In this document: in pieces, positions 1-8,921 of the stretch
Layout of the letters: each line of letters begins with the position of its first letter
Numbering within the stretch: the first letter of the stretch is position 1
Assembly: GCA_002179805.1 (NCBI GenBank)
Contig: NAVB01001398.1
Coordinates: 1 to 17,462 of the forward strand
Reading direction: 5' to 3'
Length of the DNA stretch: 17,462 nucleotides
DNA from: Acanthamoeba lenticulata
Lineage: Eukaryota; Discosea; Longamoebia; Acanthamoebidae
Program-made: the position numbers and the translations under genes
Notes under the pieces: generated by a model
Told to the model about the DNA's origin: nothing
Database searches by the model: none
Seen by the model: only the letters and a program-made list of their open reading frames with translations

Positions 1-17
1 AGAGAGAGAGAGAGAGA
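1..17. repeat. (AG)n dinucleotide repeat
   Basis: Alternating AG fills the first 17 bases, which read as (CT)n on the coding strand. It sits just inside an intron of the carboxypeptidase gene, after the donor at 22-17, and may extend beyond the window edge. Confidence 0.9.
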
Positions 18-22
18 CGTAC

Positions 23-1461
23 GGCGCCGCTGCAGGCTTGCCACTGCCTGTCGCCCACGCCGAGCTTCCGGCGGGTGGCGGGCAGGTTGAGGTAGCGCCC
101 AATGCGCGAAAGATCGTAGCACAGCGGTGGGTACGTGCACTGCTCCCTCACGTCGTACACGTTCAGGTTGCCCGCGGCTGCGTCCGATCCACAAATGGGC
201 GCGACGTGAGCATAGAGAAGAAGAAGAGCGCACTCGAGTGCGTTAAAGATGGGCGGGCGAACCAGAGAGCGCAATCTGGAGAACTTCATTGCAGTCGTAG
301 AAGGCGTCCGAATAGTCGCCGTTGGCAATGTCAGGCAGGCACGCGCTGTAGAACTGGGACTGAACCTGGTTGAGGTCGCTCTGTTCGTCGTCGATCGATC
401 CGAGTCAGAGACAGATCGATCTCCTGGTTTTTGGCATAAGTGCGTGTGCGTACCGAGGAGATGAGGTTGTGGGCATAGAGGAAGGGGCCCCAGGACTTGG
501 CCATGGAGACCGGGTCGATCAGACCGTCGCCGATGGCGATGGCCTGGAGGTTGATGTGCGGGTAGATGCCCTTGGCGTTCATCTCCAGGATGTACGCCGT
601 GATGGCTGGGATGTAGTGGCTGCGTCCCCGTTAGATTGGTTGCAGGTGGACAACTTGGCACCCAGAGAGGCGTAGTACCCTGCATAGCTCTCGCCAGTAA
701 TGAAGAACTTGGACTTGGCGAACTGCGGGTAGGTCTGGAAGAACTTCTGGAGGAAGGTGAACATTTCGGTGGCCACCATGGTCTGGTTCTTGATGTAGGC
801 CTGGTCGGCTGGTTGTTTGTTGTCGGTCAAAATAGGTGAGCATTGTTCCCAGATATAATTTGTGGGGACTTTGTCTATGACGTACCATACGAGAAACCGG
901 TATCGGCGGGCTGGTCAACGTAGAGCAAGTTGGCAAAGGCGTTCCATCCGTAGGGGTTGTTGGAAAGGGTCAGATCCTCGTTGATCTTGTACGGGCCGTT
1001 CTGCAAGTGCGGTAACGTTATATATTGCCAAGTGTGGACAACTCCGAAGGGAGGGCAAGCGCACCTCAAAGAAGATGGCGACTTCGGAAGAGCAACCCGG
1101 TCCGCCAGTAAGCCAGAGAACGACAGGGTCATTCGCCGGGTCACGCTGAGACTCGAACATCCAGTAGAAGAGGTTGGAGTCTGCCGTCGCAGTTTTAGTG
1201 TTCTGTGTTCAAGAAAACGAGCATAAGAAGAAAGATGGCAGCGTACTGAAACGAGGGTTGACCTTGATGTAGCCGTAGTGCTCCTTCACGGCCTGAGGCG
1301 CAACATCTTCGGGCTGAGAAGACGTCAAAACCGGGAGTACAGTGGAGCTACAGTGGAGGTGAGGGCGGTACCAGGCCAGGGGCAAGATTGAGTGGAGCAC
1401 TCGCACTCGCGAACGCTATCGCAGCGGCAAGGCAAAGCAGGACCACCACGGCCGTCTTCAT
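23..1461 (-). CDS. Serine carboxypeptidase (peptidase S10), 3' end outside window
   Basis: Secreted or lysosomal/vacuolar peptidase removing C-terminal residues at acidic pH. Reading on the minus strand, exons are 1461-1372, 1313-1247, 1180-1065, 1000-886, 808-679, 619-454, 380-263 and 177-23; all phases close and give 319 residues. The start at 1461 opens a clear signal peptide ([20 protein letters not shown]). Family marks are HYGYIKVN near residue 43, [11 protein letters not shown] (75-85), ENGPY (91-95), [11 protein letters not shown], and the nucleophile motif GESYAG with Ser170. The usual VDQP(V/G)GTGFSY carries AD instead of VG here. The catalytic Asp and His lie past the left edge; a donor GTACGT at 22-17 shows another exon follows. 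It resembles the CPVL/vitellogenic-like branch, but that subfamily call is tentative. Confidence 0.93.
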
Positions 1462-1625
1462 TTTTCGCAGTCACGAACGGGTTGGAGATAACTGTCGCTG
1501 GCGCTCTCCCCGCGAGCGTGCTCTTCCCGTTCGTTCTTTCGCCGGCGCTACGGGTGAAGATTTGCCAAAGAAAAGTGTGGAATGAAAAGAATTAGGCTTG
1601 GTTTTTGTTTTGGAAAGAATTTGCG
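1462..1625. promoter_or_regulatory. Intergenic: carboxypeptidase 5' flank / SUFU-gene 3' flank
   Basis: This 164-nt gap lies between two minus-strand genes. It must hold the 3' end of the SUFU-domain transcript and the promoter of the carboxypeptidase. I see no TATA box or other element I would defend. Confidence 0.4.
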
Positions 1626-3810
1626 CTATTTACGTTCGTTGCCTTTGCCGTTGGTGGCGCTGGCCACTGACTCTTCTCGAGCCTTCTCCACGATCGCTCG
1701 CGCGACCTCGGGTTCTTGAGCTGGCCGCTTGGTTTGTGCATCTCCCTGCTCTTGTTCCTGCTCCTCTTCATCGTCGTCGTCCTGCGCCTGTGGAAGCACA
1801 GAGCCTTCCTCCTGCTTCACTGGCGGCAAAGGCGCATCGTCGTGGCCGGCTACGGCCTCGTTCGTCCCGCCCTCGGCTGACGTCGACGATGACGAAGAAG
1901 TAGAAGAAGAAGAAGAAGCAGTGTCCAGGTCAGCCATATCTGTCATCGCGGCCAGCTCCTCCGGGTTCTTGGGCGAGACTCGCCGCTTGGCTCGCAGGAT
2001 CTTACGTTTAATCGGCGTCTGGCACACGTTTCTGTTGTCCTCCCACCCACAGATGCTGTCAGCCAAGCGGCGGCCAACAACAAGACCAGAGAGTGACAAG
2101 ACTGCGCTGAGCGGGCGCACCGGCGGCCAGGGGTGATCGTCATGACGTCGAGCGGTGGGAGCTGTTCCAGACGATCGAGCAACGCGTCGAGGCCGTACTT
2201 GAGCTTGAAGTCGACCTCCTCCTGGTAGATCGGCAGAAGCTGGTAGAAGTACACGTCCTCTTTGTTCTCTCCGTAGTAGAACGGCTCTTCGTTCTTTGAC
2301 GATGTCGCTTTCGTCGTTGTTGCGCTCTTCTGTGGCGGCTGGCTGTTACCGTCGTCCTCCTCCGTCTTCTCCTTGCCTTTGACCTCTGACGAGGACCCGA
2401 CCTCGCCTTCCGCTGGCGTTGCCGTTTCGTCGTTCAGGCTAGTGGAGTTGTTGTTATTCTTGTTCTTGTTCTTCTTCTTCCCGCCTCGTCTCCTTCGCGC
2501 CTTCTTCTTCTCATCCGTGTTTGGTTGTTGAGAGTGGCCAGCCTCGGCGCTGTCCTCGGCCGCCTCTGGTTTGGTTTCCGTCCCCTGCACTGCCGCTCGC
2601 GACCCTGGAATGCTTCCGTTGTTCTCTTCGCTCTCGTTTTCGTTTTCGTTTTCGTGTTCGTTCTCATTGCCGTTTCCACTCTCATCCTCACCCTCGTCGC
2701 CGTCGGCGTTGGCCTCCGACACGCCCCCCGTCTGTTGTTGCTGCTGTTGTGCCTCCTGAGACGGCAACGATGAAGAAGTGCTGGCCTCTTCTGGTCGCTG
2801 CTGCTCGCCGCCTGCTTCCTTCTTTTTCGTCCTCTTTTTCTTCTTCTTTTTCTTCTTTTTGTTGGGCTTCTTGGCCAACATGATGTGAAACTCCTCTGGC
2901 AACAGCGCCGGCACGATCAACTGTCGAGATGAATCGTCAGTAAAATAGGCCTTCTAGAACTCAACATGAGGCGGTGCTGCAGCGAACCAGCATCGAACTC
3001 ATGGCCGTGTTGCTGCAAAACGGTCGCGAAGGGTTTTCGGGGGATGGCGGAATGTCGTCATTCACCTGCAGCGATAGCACATCTCTTGTGAGCGAGGTCT
3101 TCTTGAGGAAGAGGGAGCAAAAGACAGGAACACGTACGAGCTCGTTGGCCACCGTGTGGCCGAGCGAGATAAAGGTGTTGTGAATGGCTGGAAAGAGGGC
3201 GTGGCGCTTCAGTTGTCGCACCGGCCAAAAGTATTGCTCGCTCTGTGTTTGTGTGCAAACCACATGAGCGCCAAAACGACAACAACAATCGATCATGATC
3301 GTCGCATCGCGACGTTGGCGCGGCGTGTACCTTGCGAAAGGCCTCGAGAGAGACTTCCCAAGTCTTGGGCAGGCAGATAACGAGCTCGATTCGGCTGCAC
3401 AGAGATACAAATGAGGACATGGAATGGTGACAACGCAGGTGATGATGGCGGTGAATGAGGGAGGTAGCAGACCTGGGGGAATGCTTGGCCAGCGGGTGGA
3501 CATTCATGTGCACCTCCGAGAGACCACGGGTGACGAGGACGTAGAAAGGCCGCTCGTCTGTGGGCGGAACAACAAGGACGTCGACGGTGAGGCCATGGCA
3601 CGGCTGCCGTTCCGAGATGAAAAGCTCGATCTTGGTGCCCAGCGTGCGCTCCACATGCTCGGCAATCTGATTACGATGATCGACGTCGCGTGTGGCGGGG
3701 CCGCGCGACGCCCGCTGCTTCCATATGCTGGAAACACCCTCGTGGGTGAGAATGACGGGGATGCGATCATGCACCAACGCCGATGTGGAAGCGTCGAGCG
3801 CGTCCTCCAT
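1626..3810 (-). CDS. SUFU-domain protein with large low-complexity insertion
   Basis: Minus-strand exons 3810-3473, 3394-3331, 3242-3138, 3065-2988, 2920-2121 and 2055-1626 join in phase to 604 residues. The domain matches the bacterial-type suppressor-of-fused fold (Pfam SUFU) in order: DVLVVPPTDERPFYVLVTRG (about 77-96), IELVICLPKTWEVS (115-128), YFWPVRQLKRHALFP (138-152), SLGHTV, RPFCSNTAMSS, LLIVPALLPEEFHIM, then after an insertion YFYQLLPIYQEEVDFKLKYG (419-438) and NRNVC (468-472). The insertion, residues about 212-417, is rich in K, E, N, Q and S and lacks introns. The C-terminal tail has basic KRKILRAKRR, a VKQE match to the SUMO consensus, and acidic DDDDEEE runs, suggesting a nuclear or regulatory protein (inference). 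The start is uncertain: Met at 3810 is the first ATG in frame, but the frame stays open to about 4036. Confidence 0.82.
2258..2872 (-). repeat. Low-complexity coding tract (poly-Lys, Gln, Glu/Asn) inside the SUFU domain
   Basis: In the long fifth exon, homopolymer-like codon runs encode about nine Lys in a row (near 2834-2860), a Gln run (near 2735-2755), an alternating Glu/Asn tract (near 2615-2675), a second Lys/Arg block followed by Lys/Asn, and Ser/Thr/Glu stretches. No in-frame stop occurs in roughly 615 nt. The tract interrupts a conserved domain rather than lying at its end. Confidence 0.85.
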
Positions 3811-4280
3811 CAACACCTCCCCGTTTTGCTTCCTCTTGGTTCGAAACACCTTCGCGGCAGAGCAAGCGAAGATGTCCTCCACCGATGCTGCAGAGATGGA
3901 AGATGAAGAAGAAAGATTGGGGTTGGCTACACCACTGCCACCTCCGCTCCCTCTTTGCTTGCTCTGGGAGCGCTGGTCCGTCGACGGCCTGCGCGAGTTT
4001 CCACGTGCCGCCTCCAGGGCTCTCACAATCGTGCCTCAATTGGAGGCTGTACCCAAATTCGTCGTATCGTCCTCAGACGAGGTGGAAGCCGCGAGCTGAG
4101 GAGGAACCGTTAAGCAATCTCGGCTCGCCAACTGCCGCTATGCAAGGGAGGTCCTTGGCCACGTCCCCGTTCTCTTCCTGACCGCAGGAAAAGATGATGT
4201 TTAGAGCGCAAAGAACGCCAAGCTAAGGTGGCGGTTCTCTGTCCGGTTTTTTCTCGCGTGCTTAACCTCCACATCGCAAG
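3811..4280. promoter_or_regulatory. Divergent 5' region of SUFU-domain gene and DTD, with possible extra SUFU coding sequence
   Basis: This is the shared upstream region of a minus-strand and a plus-strand gene. On the minus strand, 3811 to about 4036 is open in frame with the SUFU start and encodes a Ser-rich stretch and SAASVEDIFACSAAKVF, which looks protein-like. It contains no ATG; the only further minus-strand ATG before the DTD gene is at 4274, seven bases from the DTD start. Either the SUFU mRNA has a long leader, or an intron joins an upstream exon that I could not resolve. Confidence 0.45.
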
Positions 4281-5051
4281 ATGAGAGCCATCATTCAGCG
4301 AGTACTGCGCGGGTGTGTGCGTGTGAATGGTGAGACCATAAGCTCCATCGAACGAGGTTTCGTCGTGCTCATCGGCATTACTGATGACGATACCACCAAG
4401 GATGCCGAGTGGATGTACGCCAGTGGCCCCACCGCTTATCTCTAAACGCTATCTGCCCTAAATCTCTTTTCATCCCGGTGAAGATGTCGCAAAATTTTGG
4501 GTGCTCGGTTGTGGGCCGATGCCGACGGCAAGGCGTGGAACGTGAACGTGACGCAGATGGGCTACGAGATTCTGCTCGGTACCTCCCTCTACTTCTTGGT
4601 GGCGCAATGAGGGCGTTTGTGCCAACTTGACCTGAGCTCTTGTTTGCTCATGCTCCTTCTGCAGTGAGCCAGTTCACGTTGTATGGGTACCTCAAGGGTA
4701 CGTGCTCTTGCGCTTCTTGTGCTTGTGATGATTGATGTTTTGTGCGCTAACCTCTTGGGTGGTGTACACAGGAAACAAGCCGGACTTCCACAAGGCAATG
4801 GGCTCTGATCGGTCAAAGGCCTTCTACGAAGCGTTCGTGGAGATGGTCAAATCCAAGTACCAGCCCGAGAAGATCAAAGGTTCCTCTTCCTGCTCGTCTT
4901 TCGTGTGTCTCTTCTCATGAACGTGAGCACTCATCACGCACTACAATCTCTGGCGCGTTGCTTGGTAGATGGACAGTTTGGCGCGATGATGGAGGTCGAA
5001 CTGGTCAACGATGGACCGGTGACACTGCAGATCGACTCAAGAGAGAAGTGA
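4281..5051 (+). CDS. DTD1: D-aminoacyl-tRNA deacylase (DTD, D-Tyr-tRNA deacylase)
   Basis: Hydrolyses D-amino acids, and glycine mischarged on tRNA-Ala, from tRNAs, protecting translation from wrong-handed residues; cytosolic homodimer. Exons 4281-4414, 4484-4578, 4665-4697, 4772-4879 and 4969-5051 join in phase to 150 residues, the normal family length. The N-terminus MRAIIQRVLRGCVRVNGE is diagnostic. The family motifs are both present: SQFTLYG for the first signature (SQFTL) and NDGPVT near the C-terminus for the second (NxGPVT), whose Gly-cisPro pair screens chirality. RKILGARLWAD and the GNKPDFHKAM stretch also fit. Introns are 69-92 nt, with donors GTACGC, GTACCT, GTACGT and GTTCCT. The fourth exon holds the dimer-side helix. 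Confidence 0.96.
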
Positions 5052-5347
5052 GCCAAGTGGGCAGTGCAGTCAGCCAAGCGCTGGCTTGCACACCCGGGCA
5101 TCACCCCTACCCTGAGCAGGCCCAAAAAGCTGCTGAAAAATGCGCAATAAATAAAAGCAGCAAAATGACGGACACAAAAACCGAAAGTTCGTGTCCCGTT
5201 TCTCCGGCAGTGATTTTCCGGGCCAGCGCGCGAGAGAAGTTGCCGGCTGCATCTTCGCACTTCTCCTCTCCCGTTCGAGGCCTCCCATCATCTCTTTTTG
5301 TCCATATTACCGCGAGAGCGTAGCGCAATCACCACACACAAGCCAAA
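5052..5347. promoter_or_regulatory. Intergenic: DTD 3' end and V-ATPase E promoter
   Basis: These 296 nt lie between two plus-strand genes. The overlapping AATAAATAAA at 5146-5155 is a plausible poly(A) signal for DTD, about 95 nt after its stop. The remaining ~190 nt should contain the V-ATPase E promoter and leader. The bases just before the ATG (GCCAAA) are a good eukaryotic start context. No other gene is visible. Confidence 0.5.
5146..5155 (+). terminator. Candidate poly(A) signal of DTD
   Basis: Two overlapping AATAAA hexamers in otherwise mixed sequence, 95 nt past the DTD stop codon and 193 nt before the next start. Confidence 0.5.
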
Positions 5348-6283
5348 ATGAATCAGGAACAAGTGCGCAAGCAGATTGAGAACATGAAGAACTTCATCAT
5401 GAGGGAGGCCGAGGAGAAGAAGAACGAAATCTTGGCCAAGGCCGAGGAGGAATTCTCGATGGAGAAGACCAGGATCTTGCAGGCTGAGAGGCAGAAGATC
5501 ACTAAGGAGTACGAGCGCAAGGAGAAGCAGCTAGAGACCAACAAGAAGATGTACGCCCCCGTCACTCAATAGAAAAAGAATGACACGGAAATGAGAGTCC
5601 GGATCACTGACGTACCAATCGACACAGTGCTTACTCGAACCAGCTCAACCAGGCTCGTCTTAAGGTCCTCAAGGCTCGTGAGGACATTGTCATTCACCTC
5701 AAGGAGCGTGCCCAGGAGCGCCTTGCTGAGCTCGGCAAGCCCGGCACTGAGTACGAGAACCTGCTCAGGCAGCTCATCCTTCAGGTTCGTCGTTTTGCTT
5801 TTAATCCTATCATGATCGATTCGTTTGAGCCATTGCCGGTCCATTAATTAGCCCGCATTTCCGCTAACCGTAACTTTTACCAATTCAAAATTATAAATGC
5901 AGGCCCTCGTCAAGCTCGACGAGACCAAGGTGAGCCTGAGGTGCAGGAAGGACGACGAGTCGTCCGTCAAGGCAGTGCTCCAGGACGCTATTGAGGCTTT
6001 CAAGCAGAAGACTGGTAAGACCGCCAACGTCACCATCGACACTGTCAACTACCTGCCTCCTGGTCCTGGCAAGACCAACGCCCTCCTCACCTGGTACGAC
6101 CCTTTGACGCACACGTCGCTTGGGATTGTTGTTAACTCTCTGTGCGCAACGTGCAGCTGCGGTGGTGTGGTGCTGAGCGCCCACGAGGGCAAGATCATGT
6201 GCGATAACACCCTCGACCAGCGCCTCGCGCTGGCTTTCGACGCCAACATCCCCAAGATCCGTCAGCTCATCTTCTCCTCGTAA
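5348..6283 (+). CDS. V-type proton ATPase subunit E
   Basis: Peripheral-stalk subunit of the V1 sector that pairs with subunit G to hold the catalytic head against rotation. Exons 5348-5550, 5628-5784, 5903-6093 and 6157-6283 give 225 residues, matching the ~226-residue eukaryotic family. The N-terminal half is a long charged coiled coil (EAEEKKNEILAKAEEEF onward); AYSNQLNQARLKVLKARED and the GKPGTEYENLLRQLILQ segment follow, then the globular C-terminal domain with CGGVVLSAHEGKI and CDNTLDQRLALAF. The third intron (6094-6156, 63 nt) is a multiple of three without a stop, so it reads through. I treat it as an intron because its sequence breaks the conserved run leading into CGGVVL, and its borders are GTACGA and GTGCAG. 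Confidence 0.95.
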
Positions 6284-6430
6284 AAAGAGAAGTGTGTGCT
6301 CGTCGCCCTTTGCCCGATTCTTCTCTTCTCTTCTTTATGTTAACAATGAACTGTCCTTCCCACGACTCGTCATGCGGCTTTGCAAGTTTCTTTTGGGAAG
6401 AGCTTGTTGCTGTTGTTAGAGCAAGCTGGA
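6284..6430. other. Convergent intergenic gap
   Basis: This 147-nt gap lies between the 3' ends of the V-ATPase E and F-box repeat genes. It begins with a pyrimidine-rich TTCTTCTCTTCTCTTC stretch. No canonical AATAAA is seen on either strand. Confidence 0.4.
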
Positions 6431-7426
6431 CTAGTCCACGCTGTCCTTGCGCATGTTGATCTTAATCCAGGCCTCCACAGCCTTGTTTCCTCGCGCCGCC
6501 CGAAGGCAGAACCACCTGTCCCACGGACAGCCGTTGGCGTAGGCCCACTGAAGCACGGCCAAGTGGCCTCCCCCGGCCGCATGGGAACAGGTGCTCTGGT
6601 CCCACGGGCAGCCGTTGGCGTGGGCCCACTGGAGCACGTCGAGATGGCCTCCCAGAGCCGCGCTAGTACAGGTGCCATCGTCCCACGGGCAGCCGTTGGC
6701 ACGCAACCACTGCAGCACCTCCAGATGACCTTCCTCTGCTGCAGCGGCGCAGGCTGACATATCCCACGGGCAGCCATTGGCGCGCGCCCACTGGAGCACG
6801 TGCAAGTGGCCCTTCAAGGCCGCTTGGGAGCATACTTCTTCATCCCAAGGGCAGCCGTTGTGCTGTGCCCACCGGAGCACGTCCAAGTGGCCTCCTTCAG
6901 CAGCGTTGGTACAAGTCCAACTGTACCACGGACAGCCATTGGCTCGTGCCCACTGGAGCACGTCCAAGTGGCCTCCCTTGGCCGCCAAGGCACAGGTCCA
7001 TTCGTCCCACGGGCAGCCATTAGCAAGGGCCCACTGGAGCACGTTCAAGTGGCCTCCCATGGCCGCATCGCTGCAGGTCCACTTGTCCCACGGGCAGCCG
7101 TTGGCGCGCAACCACTGCAGCATCTCCAGGTGTCCGCCCGAGGCCGCGCTGCTGCACGTTGTCGCATCCCAAGGGCAGCCATTTTGGCGCGCCCAGTTGA
7201 GCGTGGACAGCCAGCCCTCGGCGGCCACCAGCGCCCCAAAGGGCTTTTTATAGGGAGGGAATCCGGAGAGGGCCATGGGGGGCAGCTTGGTGCGTGGTTC
7301 CACGACAAGAAGGAGAAGCTTGAACGCGTGGCTCCACGTGCGGCACACTGCACGGCACGCTGGCAAGGTCAAGGGAGATGCGAACTTGAAGATCAAGCTG
7401 ACGAGCTCGGGCATGACGGTCTCCAT
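6431..7426 (-). CDS. F-box protein with nine NGCPWD ankyrin-like repeats
   Basis: Single-exon minus-strand gene of 331 residues. Residues 1-35 resemble an F-box (ELVSLIFKFASPLTLPACRAV...W), which in the family binds Skp1 in SCF ubiquitin ligases. From residue 82 there are nine units of exactly 27 residues, starting at 82, 109, 136, 163, 190, 217, 244, 271 and 298. Each reads approximately NGCPWD..TC..AA.GGHL.VLQWA.A. A degenerate half-unit (AAEGWLSTLNWARQ) precedes the first, and the last decays into a basic end. The pattern is the divergent ankyrin type common in amoebae, oomycetes and giant viruses; these repeats usually present a binding surface. A substrate-adaptor role is inference. The third complete unit has NGCPWY in the fourth copy instead of NGCPWD. 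No intron is needed, unlike every other complete gene here. Confidence 0.85.
   Translation of the reverse strand: METVMPELVSLIFKFASPLTLPACRAVCRTWSHAFKLLLLVVEPRTKLPPMALSGFPPYKKPFGALVAAEGWLSTLNWARQNGCPWDATTCSSAASGGHLEMLQWLRANGCPWDKWTCSDAAMGGHLNVLQWALANGCPWDEWTCALAAKGGHLDVLQWARANGCPWYSWTCTNAAEGGHLDVLRWAQHNGCPWDEEVCSQAALKGHLHVLQWARANGCPWDMSACAAAAEEGHLEVLQWLRANGCPWDDGTCTSAALGGHLDVLQWAHANGCPWDQSTCSHAAGGGHLAVLQWAYANGCPWDRWFCLRAARGNKAVEAWIKINMRKDSVD
6447..7183 (-). repeat. Tandem 81-bp coding repeats, nine copies
   Basis: Nine 81-nt units without spacers encode the 27-residue NGCPWD repeats. On the plus strand the recurring landmarks are CCCACGGGCAGCC, GGCC and GTGGCCTCC. The high nucleotide similarity, with changes concentrated at a few positions, suggests fairly recent duplication or ongoing gene conversion. 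Antisense reading frames through this region stay open only because the unit is a multiple of three. Confidence 0.88.
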
Positions 7427-7672
7427 GCTGGTCTACGTTGGGTTACGATTTTTATTTATTTATGTTTTTATCATTTTTTCAACTTCTCCCGCTTCCGCCA
7501 ATGAAGAGTTTCTCTTTTTTAAATAGTACCTTTGGCCCATGGCGGGGCAGGTGCTCTTGAGGTGGGAGCAGGGTATTGGTGGCCGGCTTACCGAGCCGAT
7601 TGAGGACTTGCCTGGCGAGGGGGGGTGGCAACTTCCTCTTTCTGCTTTGTTCCGTAACAAACCACACGCCCG
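7427..7672. promoter_or_regulatory. Divergent promoter region: F-box repeat gene / Ca2+-ATPase
   Basis: These 246 nt separate two start codons facing away from each other. The left part is T-rich (7448-7480 and 7508-7525), including TTTTTTAAATAGTACC near 7515-7530; read on the minus strand it contains TATTTAAA, a possible TATA-like box about 95 nt upstream of the F-box gene start. The right part, next to the Ca2+-ATPase, is GC-richer and ends with a favourable start context (CCCGATGG). Element assignments are guesses from composition. Confidence 0.4.
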
Positions 7673-8886
7673 ATGGCCGCCTTCCCGTTCAGCCCGGAGG
7701 CTCTGCAGGCTCTGTTCGAGGACCGTGGCAATGCCGCACAGCTGGACAAGCTCGGCGGAGTCTCCGTCATCGCCAAGGGTCTGCGTGTCAATCCAGCGAC
7801 CGGCGTCTCCACCTCCGGCGGTGGAGACCTAGAGGGTGGGGGCGACCTTGCGGAGCGTCGAAGCCACTTCGGGAGCAACGTCTACCCGACCCGCAAGTTC
7901 AAATCGTTCTTCCAGTTGATGTGGCGAGCGCTTCAGGAGGCGACTCTTATCGTCCTGTGCATCTCCGCCATCATCTCCCTCATCCTCAAGTTGGCCATAC
8001 CCAACTCCGACGAGGGTGAGAGCCGTTCGACGGGCTGGATCGAGGGCGCCTCCATCTTGGGCACGGTGGCCATCGTTGTGGTGGTCACCGCGGCCAACGA
8101 CTACGCCAAGGATAAGCAGTTCCGGCAACTCGAGCAAGAGAAGGACAATGAAAGCGTTTTGGTTTTCCGCGACGGGGCCGTCAGCCAAGTCCGCGTGTTC
8201 GACCTCGTGGTACGTCCTCCTTCATCTTTGCACAAGTCAAGTGTCGAGAGCCCAATCACCCTGAGTAGTCCCCTGCATTCCCCTCCGCCTTCTTCTTCAG
8301 GTGGGTGACATCGTGTGTCTGGATCAAGGCGCCCGGGTGCCGGCCGACGGCCTCTACCTGTCTGGCACGAACCTCCAGCTCGACATGTCGTCCGTGACGG
8401 GCGAGTCCGACGCCGTCCGCAAGGACCACGACGACCCGTTCCTCCTCTCCGGCTGCATCGTGGCCGAGGGCGAGGCCCGCATGCTCGTCACCGCCGTCGG
8501 CGTGCACTCGCAGTGGGGCCTCATCGTGGCGGCGCTGAGCCAGGAGGAGAGCCCGACGCCGCTGCAGGAGGACCTCGAGGAGCTGGCCACGCGCGTGGGC
8601 TGGGTGGGCCTCAGCTCGGCCACGCTGATCTTCCTGACGCTCGTGGCGCAGTGGGCCTGGATCCACTTTGTCCAGGAGGACGAGTCCTTTAGCTGGGCCA
8701 TGCTCGAGGACTGGGTCGGCTACTTCATCGTCTCCGTCACGATCCTCGTCGTGGCCGTGCCCGAGGGCCTGCCACTGGCCGTAACCATCTCGCTGGCCTA
8801 CTCCATGCGCAAGATGATGCGCGACAACAACCTCGTGCGCCACCTGCAGGCCTGCGAGACCATGGGCAGCGTGACGACCATCTGTA

Positions 8887-8921
<35 letters not shown>

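Noticed and set aside
2434..2883. Frames encoding Phe/Val/Ser-rich or Thr/Arg-rich peptides across 2434-2883
   Set aside because: They are shifted or antisense readings of the low-complexity SUFU insertion; the Lys/Glu/Asn frame joins conserved sequence on both sides.
4112..4274. Minus-strand ATG at 4274 as the SUFU start
   Set aside because: It opens 54 codons of basic peptide before a stop and lies seven bases from the DTD start codon. No donor/acceptor pair joined it convincingly to the SUFU exon.
6447..7183. Regularly spaced repeats resembling a CRISPR array
   Set aside because: Units are contiguous 81-nt coding repeats without unique spacers, in a eukaryotic gene.
6777..7504. Two repetitive open frames on the plus strand across the NGCPWD array
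   Set aside because: The 81-nt unit is a multiple of three, so any stop-free antisense phase stays open through all copies. Only the minus-strand frame has an F-box and conserved repeat chemistry.
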